64,000 nt of DNA, from the NCBI GenBank assembly GCA_949130485.1, contig OX422187.1:4426159-4490158 (forward strand). Reading direction: 5' to 3'. This document shows, one piece after another, positions 11,264 through 23,000 of this stretch (position 1 is the stretch's first letter; every line of letters starts with the position of its first letter). The translations under genes were made by a program, and so were the position numbers. Source of the stretch: Agelas oroides (taxonomy: Eukaryota; Porifera; Demospongiae; Agelasida; Agelasidae). The notes below the pieces were generated by a model. It was not told the DNA's origin and did not search any database. It was given only the letters and a program-made list of their open reading frames with translations.

Positions 11264-12235
11264 CCACATCTAAATGCTTGTCACCTATTGTTCCACACTT
11301 TCTCTAATGACTGTCACTTATCATACTACAGAATTTATTTTAGCACAATGCTGGATGTCCTAACTCCCTACCAGGGTAGCCTCATCTCCATGCAGGCCGG
11401 GGTCTGGGGACGAGGCTACCTACTAGGGGTGTTTAACAGGTATATCATTTATAAATGTGGTACTGCTTGATAGTAAACTCACAAAGCATTCTCCACTTTC
11501 AATTGTCCCAATTTCAATGAATTGTCTCTTCTGCTGTAAACCATAAATAATATACTCATCAGGCAGCATGTGACAGGATTCTTCATTTAGATATGGTTGT
11601 TAAGCAAGCACAGTACAAGTTAGCCTCATACTCAACCACATGGCCTGCGTACGAGGCTGAGTACAAGTATGCCAGTATGTCTATCTATTCATGCATGTGG
11701 ACCTTCATTGGGTGTCTGTAGCCATGCTGAACATCATAGTGACGAGAATGGGAAGTACCTGCAATGTCTATTGCAAAGAAAATGCAAATCACATGTTATA
11801 TTCAGATTGTTACTGGTATATCCCCTCTGCTTTTAGTGCCCAGTGGCAGTTCAAAATAGAAGAAAGAGAGAGAGAGAGGAGAAAGTTACTGTACCAGTAG
11901 GACTAACAAGAACTGATTTTGAAGCACATGAAAGAAGAATCTTGCTTCCTTGCAAGTGGATGACTTCCATTGCATGGTGGTGGCTTTCATAGCCTTGTTC
12001 CCAGGCTCTCTTAGAGAGGGAGAGCCTGGGGATGAGGCTAGGCTTTTCATTGGCTTGACTTATACCCAACTTATACCCAGTGAAGTTAGCTGAAATTGTG
12101 CACGTGCTAATTGTAGCTGCATTATACCGTAAATTTCAAGTTGCTTGTCAACGAATTAAAAATTGCATGCCAAATCCTTGCCTTCCACAGTACTTTAAGT
12201 ACCTGAAATATACTGTACATTCTCAATCAGTCACA

Positions 12236-15200
12236 CTATATCTCACCAATCCTACTGCTGGTTGCATCTGTATCCTTCCTGGAAACCAGACTAGGAACTA
12301 GTGGCACTTTTGGAAGAACAATGTTGTGATCACTGAAGCATACTTTCCTGTCCTTGCCAGTGGCTGGAGGCACACTGCCCTGTACTAGTGAGGGATAGCC
12401 GTGCTTTTTTGGGCTGTAAGAGGGGACCTCAACCTTGGTGACTACCTTGCAAGCACCCTGCATAATGAGGTCAAAGTGAATTCAAAGTATATACACCACA
12501 AATGCATATACGTACAGAACATTAGCAGTGATACTGTAAAATGCATTTATCTAATGAATGTGAGATTGTGAGTTTGCAATCCTTTGGTGTGCATTGACTT
12601 TATGCTTGTATTTTTTCTTGCATTTAAAACCCAGTATAATTATAGCTAGTCATTAACTGGCCAGGGAAACATTCATCATCGTACAGTGGTGTATGAAACA
12701 AGGTATGTGTGTGCATGAGATGAACTATATATTATCTACTCTTGCTCACAGATTGAACCACTGCAATCCACGTTAAGATGTTTGAATCCGAGATGATCAC
12801 ACAGTTGGGCCTGTGCATGGAAGGTGGGATTGTAAGAGATACTTATACAATCAGCTAAGTACGCCTCCACTTGGTAGTGTTCTCAATGTACTTTAATATT
12901 TCTTGTACTTTCTTTTACTATGTGGTGACTATAGTGACATGTTTATTCATCTGCAAGTGATTTCATGAAATGTGCGGAAAGTTTCCTACACTTTCATTCA
13001 ATTGCATTTGAGTGATACGTATAGAAAGAATGAATTTTCCAGAATGATTGCAGGAATGTACAGGAAATGTCGTACTCATTCACTTGGTAGTGATTACAGA
13101 AGATGTGCAGGGAATTTTTCTACAACTTTCTTCACTTGCAGGAAAATTTCTGGCTTAGACACATACCTGAAATACCGGTAGTAAAAATTGGTTGGTGATA
13201 ACTTCAGCTTCTGCAAAGGCCAAAGCTTCAGCAGGTCAACTGAACTGTGGTAAGAAATGTTTTGACTTTACGACACCAATCATACAACTCAAGCAGTCTA
13301 TACTAAGATGAGGTAGGGTAGTGTTTTACCTGCAGTAGTCAATTATCCTTGCAACTTTGTTTTTTAAGGTGCTCTCCAAGACAAGATGGAAGTCCTGTAT
13401 TGGAAGAGATGAGAATTTATCCAGGTGGGAACAGTACAAACCTGTAGCTGCATGGGTGATGCACTATAGATGGATATATATGAAAACATGTTTGCTCTGC
13501 AATCACCAATGCATGTAGCTGCACCTTCAGAATGAGAATTCTAAAGTATATCATGTGATCAGCATAACTCAGATTCACCTGTTTGTCGGCTACCAGCAGC
13601 TCCACACACTCCTTACTGATGATAGTTGCACGTCTTGTAGAGCTGTTAAGAAGGGCCATTTCCTACAATGCCAATTGCATGCAATGAATTATATTTTATC
13701 AAGCTGAGGTGATGAATTTGCAATTTATGATGCATTTGAATTTTGTACAGATGTCGGTTGCATTTTGAATTGGACTGATTTCTGTTCTACTATAATATGA
13801 CAGGCTATGCAGCTGTGTTTTTCTAGCCTTAACTTGTACCCAGCCTTCTCCCCAGTAATATGGGAGCAGCCTGAGTACGAGGCTAGTGTTTTTCATTACT
13901 ATGGTTTACAGTGTAGCACTTATCACTGCAGGATGCATGATGAGATTGCTGTTGTACGTGGTCCTTACTCCAAAACACTCCCCAGGTAGCATGATGCGCA
14001 CTGTCAGGCTGAAAAACTTGTTGGTTCTCCAGTCCAGCTCCTTGATATTCACTAACACTACGTTGGTGCATAAGAGAAGTCACAGTACACTTACTTTGAA
14101 AACATGGCCAGGAGCAATTCAACTCACCACATCCTGAGTATATGAAATACACAGCACTGGGTGGATGTCCTTGCTTTAAGATTACTCTCCCAGGCCCAAA
14201 ACTGTATGAAAAGGAGACAGAGTTCTATAATTAGGACTCAGAGTTTGGGGCAGGGACTGTTTACTGATACTGATATCTTGCAAAGCCATTCGACTAAAAA
14301 CTTGCCTTGCATGGCTATAAACTGATGGTGCAAGGGGTGTGTGTCTATGGTGTAGCCTTGCTCCTAGTTTCTGGTTTCGAAGCTTACAATAAATATCCCA
14401 GGAGTATAACATGATAGTCACCAAGAGTGAAACCTGGATATAGAACTCTCAGCTATACAATGATCAATTCTGCCCCTCTTAGGTTTAGTTTAAGTGGCAA
14501 AAGTTTGACAACGCTTTGTGTATTACTATTGCAATCCATGCAGAGCTGAAATGATATACGGTGAATTTCAAAGACTCTGTTGGTGAGTAGCTCTGGGTCT
14601 AAGTATACTTAGTAGCTATAGTTCTCACCGTGAATGTAACCTATACATAAAATGTATGTAGCTATACTACATACTGGCATAGGAAGAGAGAGGAAGGAAA
14701 AGGAAGACATGAACCAACCTTTCATATCGAAGCACTTTGGCTAGCTTTCTTTGTACATCTGGTGAGTACTCCTGGAGATGTGATAGCTGCCTGATGTACT
14801 TCAGGACCTGCATTATTGTTGCAAACACATGCAAGTCTTGCACTCTTACTACTAAGAATTAATCACATATGATTAAGAAATGCATACCTGTACTAAGAAT
14901 TTTCATGAATCGTACCTGTTCTACATGGGTGGCTGTTCGTTCATGAGATGGAATGCTAAGCAGCTTCCTCAGAGTGGCATTGTGAATCTAACAATGAGAA
15001 GGTACACTTTAGCAGTATAGTGTCATATCAAGGGCTCCCTCGGTCATATCATTAATGACATACTTATCGGTATGTATGTAAAGCTTATATCTTTGGAGAG
15101 GAAGCCCAGAAGAGAATGCTGATTGGATAAGCCAATATTGCCACTAGCCTCATATGCATAGCCTCGTTCCCAGGCCTCCCCTGTTTTCGCTCTTCGGTTT

Positions 15201-16735
15201 GCGTTCAGTGTAATACACAGAAGCGGAAGAGCGCAAAAAACAGGCTCTTCCTCTTCCGTGTATTATACTGAACGAGGCTATCATATGCAGGCCCCCACCC
15301 TAGCTTTTGTCACTTTTACTATGAAAAAAGCAAAATCTTGAGTTGAGTTCTGGTTATCATCACCACCAGAGGCAAGGAAACTACAGTATAGTAGGGGGAC
15401 AGTTAACCATGGGGCATATGGGTATCATACATGGTGCATGGAAATGTCTTATACACACAGAAGTATACAGTTGTGCATGGGTGATAAATAAGGAATTGTG
15501 ACCTATGTTGTTTGTGTAGTGCCTATGACTCAAACCATGCACTAAGCACTGAGGCCAGGCCATACTCCATCAGCTAATGTATACCATGAGCTAATTGAGG
15601 GGCTAAAGCTATATATAGTCATTTGTTCATTGGCTGGTGGGGTAGGAAACGGTTATTAAACTTAGTGGTGGCCAGATTTGGATGCCTCCTGCTGGAACAC
15701 TTGTAACCGTCCTGCTTCCCATTTCCTTGATCACCACATACATGCATGTACCTGCTTGGAGCTGTAGTGAGATGGCAGAAAATCAAGCATCGAAGAAAGG
15801 TAGTGCTCAATCTCAGTTTGCGCCTCCACACGTGACCAATCCTCACGGATTCTTTTAGATATGTGTCTAAATGAATACATGCAGAAATAGCAAACATTCA
15901 TAAAACAAATGCACACAGGCAAGGGAGACATTAAGTGATGTACAATCAAACTACAATAGGGTCTAATTTACTGTACATAGTTAGCTTTACTCATTGCAAC
16001 AAGGTAATATGTACACTAGAGAATTATTTATATGATACCCTTGCAGTGCACGTTGAAATGAGATCACTACCATCACAACTTTGGCTGCATGTCTAAACTG
16101 CTGGAAGGGATGAAGAAATGTATGCATGCCTGTTAGGTTCATATCTTGTTAGTTCTTACGCCCATAATTACAATCAATTTTTCTTCAAATGAGCATGACC
16201 ATGAAGTGAAGGTCAACGCTCTGCGTTGCCTGTACATGTACGAGGGTAGCTGCACAAACTGATGTTAATGCTACTGGAAGTGAGGTAAAATCAACAGTAC
16301 TTTGTTCATACCACTGCATGCTAGACACATTCTTACCTTCAATGCACTTGAAAACTTGTCTTCAGGCACATGCTTTTTTGCCCTAGACTGTGCACAACAC
16401 GATAATCATGTTTCATTGTAATAATATGTAACCTAGCTGTTGTTAATGGCATATAGCTACATGCCAAGTCACAGGCAGCTAGCTTTCTATCCATGACAAT
16501 ATTTTTATTCCACATGCAGTACTTAATACTGCACGCAGAAAAAGTACAATTTGTTCGAAACTATATGCTTATACACACGCTGCTGAATCTCCTTTTTGTC
16601 ACTAGCTAGCGCTGACAGTTTAACGCCTACTCGAATGCAGAAATCTACCGCATCATCATTGCAACTTACCAACTGTATTCGCAATTTCATCCTACTTTCA
16701 AATCTTGCGTGGGCATCTTTGACAACCGGATCCAT
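12236..16735 (-). CDS. Cyclic-nucleotide-binding-domain protein, CNBD2-like (13 exons)
   Basis: Assembled by hand from 13 exons: 16735-16575, 16382-16337, 16100-16039, 15866-15752, 14987-14916, 14807-14719, 14201-14128, 14057-13969, 13662-13579, 13394-13330, 13244-13167, 12810-12750 and 12457-12236. All join with matching phases at GT/AG sites, giving 1218 nt (405 aa). Residues ~170-280 form a cyclic-nucleotide-binding beta-roll: KLAKVLRYESFGPGRVILKQ, then AVYFIYSG, LPGECFG and a phosphate cassette EMALLNSSTRRATI that keeps the Glu and Arg expected of a binding site. A second partial unit follows (SVDLLKLWPLQKL, then WIAVVQSGACKV), without a phosphate cassette. The N-terminus (~130 aa) looks helical. 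The nearest relative I know is CNBD2, a poorly understood protein linked to sperm function in mammals. The start at 16735 is the first ATG of exon 1. Head-to-head with RPL31. An exon between 15.7 and 15.0 kb could be missing. Confidence 0.82.
15169..15281. mobile_element. MITE-like inverted repeat (TAGCCTCGTTCCCAGGC family) in a CNBD2-like intron
   Basis: Begins ATAGCCTCGTTCCCAGGCCT and ends in GAACGAGGCTAT. An inner inverted repeat is built around a TTCAGTGTAATACACAGAAG segment. It lies in the intron between exons 4 and 5 and has no coding capacity. Confidence 0.75.
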
Positions 16736-17051
16736 ACTTACAGTAGTGGACAATTGGGGATTTCTGAGCGCGATACTAAGCGCAAAGTGTTAGTTCACAG
16801 TTACTATGGCGCTGAGAGAAGATAATAACATTTTTCACCACAAGTGCAAATTAGTGAGAGCCGGTTCATAGTTCAAAGAGCCACGTGTTTACGCGCATGC
16901 GCCTCTCGTCCTTTTTCTTGCTGTCCACGTTGTTGGATGTAGAGGTTAGGTAAAGATCAATGTGAATCCCCCCATCTCTCTCAGTTGTGTTTCACGTAAC
17001 AGTTACCGAACGGTAGTGAGGGATTTCTGTTTTTCTCCCTTGGTTCGATAG
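16736..17051. promoter_or_regulatory. Shared divergent promoter of the CNBD2-like gene and RPL31
   Basis: Only 316 bp separate the two start codons, which face away from each other. The interval has CACGTG at 16882-16887 and the 10-bp palindrome GCGCATGCGC at 16893-16902, the core bound by NRF-1-type factors in other animals. Just downstream lies a pyrimidine run (CCTTTTTCTTGCTG, about 16910) that could be the 5' terminal oligopyrimidine start of the ribosomal protein mRNA. No TATA box is evident. The factor assignment is inference from motif identity. Confidence 0.6.
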
Positions 17052-20000
17052 ATGGCGCCGAAGTCTGACAAGAAGACGAGATCCGCCTTGAAGGAGGTGG
17101 TTGCCAGAGAGTACACTGTTCATCTCCATAAATACATCCATGGAGTGTAAGTTCTTCATCTAGCTCATATACCTTCTATAGAGAGTGTACGTGTTGATTA
17201 CTGAAGCCACAAGAAGGGAAACTGCTTGTAGAATTTGTTCTGGACCATACTTATTCTTAATGGAGCTCACCAGGCGTAAAGACGAAAATTATTAAGTTCC
17301 CAGCCAACAAAAAAAGGAGTTAAAAGTGGTGGTTTGAAGTTTTTATTCTGGATCTGATGTAGTCTTGCAGGCCAGACCCACTTCCGCAAAAAAGGGAAAG
17401 ATCTGGTGAACTGCGTATACAAACTGTGTCCCGCTGCACCGTACGGTGCGGTCCAATCACGTTACAGTATCTTGTCACATGATACATTACATCACCGTTT
17501 GAGTAGCAATTAATGGTCCCAGCAGAGAGCTAGGATATCACAGTTGCTACACAGGAGCTGTAAAAAACACTTTGACTATACTTCTTGGAGAGCATGTGCA
17601 CTTTGCAACAGGTATTTCAAGAGTGCATTATTGAAATCTGGTCTAGCTAATTGCATTCCAGTGGGACATTGCTTATATATGCAGTTCACCAGACCCTTCC
17701 CTTTCTTGCAGAAGTAGGTGTGGCTTGCGACACTAGATCTGATATCACAGGACATAGCTTGGCTCCCATCCTCAGGACAGCATAGAATCAGCCGTATTTT
17801 TCTTTATTTCCGGTGGGAGGAGCGAGAGGGAGAGAGAAAAGAATGTCTGGAAACTCTGGCCAGCTTTCTGTGCCATAAAGGAATCAATAATTGTGTTGAA
17901 AGGTGCAGGTCGTGTATGGAATGCGAATTAAATTTCTATCCGGCTCTAGTATAACCTAGTCTCGTGGCTACCCATCCATGTGGAGAACGTCTGGTGGCTT
18001 GATTCGTGTCCAGCAAACACATAATCATTGTGCCAGTTATCAGACCTTTTCTCTGTTTGCTGTTCGATTTGTTGTGTAGCCTTACCTTCAAGTAGTCAGC
18101 AACGTTCCCTAACCATCGAAGTGTCAGTCGCTAGTGAAAGGAGTGGCAAACTTCCTGATTTTAGCAGTCAGCCTTTAGCTAAAATAGCTGGTGACATTCT
18201 TGCCTCATGAAAACTCTCGACACCTTTCTCATCTGGAATGTGAGATGAGCAATGAAATCACAGAGAGCACAGTTAAAAGTGGCTATATCATCGAAGTGTA
18301 AAATAGCCGTCTTGATTTTATTCCGAGGTTTGCAATTTTCGTGCAGAAGAGAAATCTGCCCATCAGCACTGTTCTTTTAAGGACTGGGCTACAACAAACC
18401 TATCTACGAACAAACTCAGGCGGTTTGGTTAAAAATTCCAATCAAACCACCACATGTTCTCTTTGCTGGGGGGCATATGGCTAGCTGAGCAGAGACTAAG
18501 TATAACCACACAACTTGGAGTTAACAGGATTTACTGGAAAGATGGCTTTGAGCTAAGTTCAAGTTTTGCTTCAAGTACTCTTCTTAGAATAAGAAGCTTC
18601 CTGGAATGTGTAAGAGTGCTCTTCTGTGGAAGCAGTAACTTGCAGCCATTTTAGTGACATGTCATGGGTGTGTGTTCCTTTTGTGATGTCACTAACCACA
18701 ATATGTGGAGAGGAGAACAATATGGCTGCTGTCTTTGTTGGTCAGCTCTAGGTGCCTGATGTGAAATCTTAAAGTTTCTCTTGGTAGGAAGCACGTTACC
18801 ATCACTGTCATTGTGTTACTGTCACTGCCAGTGCCACTGCCACTGGCACTGCCACTGGCACTGCGCAGTGCTGTTTGATCTTGAGGACTCGCTTCCTGGT
18901 TGCTGGGGTGATCAAGGAAGTTGTGAGTTGGCACTGAGAAGAACCAGTTGTTGCGACATTGTCCACACAGCCTTTTTGATTGAAATTCTAGCTGATACTT
19001 AGTTTGAATATGATAAATTCTAGCTGGCTATTGGTTTGTTGGTATCATGGTGCACATTAGTCTCTGCCCAGCCGTCCACGCCCACCCCCCGGCGGAGAAC
19101 AACTGGTGGTTTGATTTGAATTTCTTGTCACGAAGGTGTGTCCAGTTAACGTATAATTATTGTGCCAATTATCAGACCTGTTCTCTGTTTGCTGTTCGAT
19201 TTGCTGTGTAGCATTACTTTCAAGTAGTCAGCAACGTTCCCTAACCATCGAAGCATCAGTTGCTAGTGAAAGGAGCGGCAAACTTCCTGATTTCAGTCGT
19301 CAAACTTAAGCTAAAACTGCTGGCAACATCCTTCCCTCACGCAAACTAGAAAACCGCCTGAATTTGCTCGTAAGTAGGTTTGTTGTAGCCCAGTCCTTTA
19401 AAAGAACAGAGCGCTGATGCACAGAGTTCTCTCTTTCGCACAAAAATTGCGAACCTCGGAATAAAACTGAGGTGGCCACTTTGAACTTTGATGACGTAGC
19501 GACTTTTAATTGTGCGTTCTGCGATTTCATTGCTCATCTCAAAGGTGTTAGTGACAAGAAATTCAAGTCAAACCACCAGACGTTCACCACTGGGGGGTGT
19601 GGACGGCTGGGCACGAGACTTTGAAATCTGCAGCAATGTTTGAGCTTTTCGTCAGCTTTATGTAGCTTTTTGTTTTATCTCCATAGCTTGTTTACTTCTT
19701 GAGACTGGTCGTGATAAACACGGCCTTGTTGAGTCATATGCCATGCAATTGGCTCATAGGTACTCCATTTGCAACTCTAGTGTGCATGTTTCACTTTCGG
19801 TGGGTATGGTTCATACTGTAGGTAGTCCCTAATAAACCAATACCTTTGAAGAGAACTTAGAAACGCACCTTGGTATTCATGGCATGTACGTGTCTTCATG
19901 ATGTGTATACACGTCTTTGGTCAGTAAAGGGTTAATAGATTGACATTCTTTTCTCTTTCTGAGTTGAATGTTTCTGTTGCAGCATGAGCTCCTAAAGCCC

Positions 20001-23000
20001 TGGTATTTGTAGAGTACTTACAGAACTACCGTATTCTCTCTAAAATATCGGACAGCAATAAATAGGGAGTGTCCTGAAAATTTTAGAGAGTTATTAATTT
20101 TTGAACGGAAGTGTCCGGTGTGAACTAGAGAGGTTAATAGCGCCAGTTTCATTGTGCTTTTTTGTGAGTTACCATGTCCAATTATTGCCACCTTCTGTGT
20201 GCGTCAGTCAGGACCCACGAAGACATGTACTGAACATTCTACCTTTCGAAGTGGTGAAGCGTAGTGACTGAAGCCAAGGCCGTTGTTGATCACCTTGATT
20301 GTAAAAATGACTTATTGGGCACGTTTCAACGCCGATAAGCAAAAGCACATCACTAACTACAGAGGTACAGTGGTACTTGGGCTTCCTAAATGTCAGAGTT
20401 ACGCCTGGCTATCAACGAAAGACGGCACACACGTCTGTCGACATGAAGCAGGTAAGCATTCTCTGTAAACGGATGACAACTCCTTTTAGAAGAACATACC
20501 ACCTCATGAGCTTCTCTTCGTTCCTTGTTTTACTCTGTAGAGCTTCGTTTGACAAGCCAACACTCCGACAAACGATTTCAGCATCGCAGGTGTCCATGTG
20601 TATTAGAGAGGGGAAATCCCTCAATTTTTCTGCTGTCCAAGAGCGACAAAAAATTCATAATTGAGGTGTCTGGATAATTAGAGTGTCCGCCATTTTAGAG
20701 AGAATACGGTAGTCCAGTTTGCCCAACTGATGATTTGTTATATGACCTGTGATGTGACTCGATGTCCTTTGTTGTTTATTTCAGTGGGTTTAAGAGACGA
20801 GCCCCGCGTGCCATCAAAGCCATCAAAAAGTTTGCGTATAAGCAGATGAAGACCCCCGATGTGCGTATTGACACCAAGCTGAACAAGGCAGTGTGGGCAA
20901 GAGGGATCAGGTACATGTATGGTGCTCCTGACAAGTGTTGTGACAAAGTTAGTGCCATGTGTAAGAGTCTTTATAAATGAAGGAAAAGTCATCTGTTACC
21001 AACTTGAGCTCGGAAAGTAACTTGCTGACGTTTCGACTGAATGCTCCAGTCGTCATTCATTCGAAACATTGGCAAGTTATTTCCGAGCTCAAGCTGGTAA
21101 CAGATGACCTTTTCTTCATTTATGCAGAAGCCAACTGAGAAGCCACTGAAAAGTTTCACCTATAGCTACTGGCAATAGGAACTTGCTGATGTGTTGACAC
21201 AGATACCCTGATGATAACGAGTGTGTCAGTGTATCAGCAAGTTTCTGTTTGTCTCTTTCCTTACCTTATTCATTATTGGGGCAAGTGTGAGTGAAATTGT
21301 AGTGCATAGAAATTTTGCTTGTCTGTCCATCCATCTCTCTCATCTGAAGGAGTATTTCTGTGCCTGTTGGGTTAGCTGCACACTACCATGAGTGCACCTT
21401 ACCACTTGTACAATTGCTGCTTATTGTGAGAGTTAAGGGTGGTCGGAACTAACAATCGTGCGGATGAGAGTTAAGAGGAGGAGGAAGGTGCTGTTTGAAA
21501 GAGGGTGCAAGCCAACCAATGACAGTAATGGTTCAAGTTACAAATGGAACCAGACATAAGGAAAAGCAGAGACAGAGAAGACTTGAAAATGACCATGCTT
21601 GCCCCATCAATAGATCAAGAGCGCGTAAGAACGGGCGGCTAGAGTAAGAGCGTGTAACTACGTAAAATTCGAAACTGGGCGGAATTTACCGCCAGTACTA
21701 AAAATAGTAACACGCCCTGCGCATGCTGCGTTGACATAAGCCATTATGCATTGTTGCTAAGCACGCACGTGACCGTGTGTTCTATTTTTAGTACGGTTCA
21801 ATAATTTTGCCCGGACTACAGGCTTCTATTGGAGTTACACGCTCTTACTCTAGCCGCCCGTTCTTATGCGCTCTTGATAGATGTATATAATTGTCACAAT
21901 GAAAATGAACTTTTTTTATTTGCATGCAAGCATTTTAATATTTCCCAACAATCTGATAAGGGTGTTCCTCAGAAGCAAAGCATTGTTGTTGTGTCAATAT
22001 CTACTCTGACTGTGCTGTGTACCTGACCCAGGCCTGTATTATTACTGTGAGAGTTACCCTGGCTCTTCCATGTACTGTATACTAATATGGTCTAAAACAG
22101 CAAGTCATGAATGCACTGCTGGATTTTTATGGTTGGTGTTGTCCTAGTGAGCAAGCCATTTCAATGTAAGGCAACCTGTTTCTCCTGGAAACAAAATCTT
22201 TCTTGGGCTCTGTTAGCTTTGTACTCTGTTAGCTTCGTACCCTGTTAGCTTCGTACCCAGGCTCCTCCCCAGATAAACAGGGAGAGCCTGAAGGATTTGA
22301 TCACGTGCCTCATGACGTAGCGTGCGTGGTTTTGTACATGTAATTGTTTGTGGTTTTGATATCGAATTATTGCTCCCACAGTCCGGCTTGAAATATTACC
22401 CACTGTTGCCGATTCGTAGGTCCCAGCAACATTCAGAACTTCAACAACAACGATTGTCTAGTACTTTACTGCCGGGCAGTATTTCAATCCATACTGCATG
22501 GGCAATAATTCGATTATCAAAAGCGCACACAAATTGCAAAACCACCCCTGCTACGTCATGAAGCGCATGATCAAAGGCTCTCTTCCCGTTTTTTCTGCCT
22601 GGGGAGGAGCCTGGGTACGACGCTAGGCTCTGTAACTGTAACTCTATTCCCTTCTTTGTTTCCTTTTAGAAATGTTCCAGTTCGAATTCGAATACGCTGC
22701 CATCGGAAGAGGAATGAGGATGAAGACTCTCCCCACAAGTTTTATACTCTCGTCACTCACGTCCCTGTCGACTCATTCAAACGTTGGTATAGTAGTGTCA
22801 AGAGCGCATAAGAACGGGCGGCTAGAGGAAGAGCGTGTAACTACATAAAATTCCAAACCAGTCGGAATTTACCATCAGTACTAAAAATAGTAACACGTAT
22901 GCACAGCTGCACGTAGACATGTTGCTAAGCATGTGCCGGGTGTTCTATTTTTAGTACAGTTCAATGATTTTGACTGGACTACGGGCTTCTATTGGAGTTA

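Larger units (their letters stand above)
8849..12235. other. Gene-poor spacer with repeats
   Basis: No exon-like frame with usable splice sites was found here. The stretch contains the promoter region of paralogue 2, a 17-bp minisatellite (10628-10863), a palindromic insertion (11053-11263) and three short TAGCCTC...GAGGCTA inverted repeats (about 11377-11418, 11623-11664 and 11992-12042). It should also hold the 3' UTR of the CNBD2-like gene that ends at 12236. Confidence 0.6.

Noticed and set aside
16736..16753. Longer CNBD2-like start beginning STTVS upstream of the ATG at 16735
   Set aside because: The upstream codon is TTG; the first ATG is MDPVVKDAHARF at 16735.
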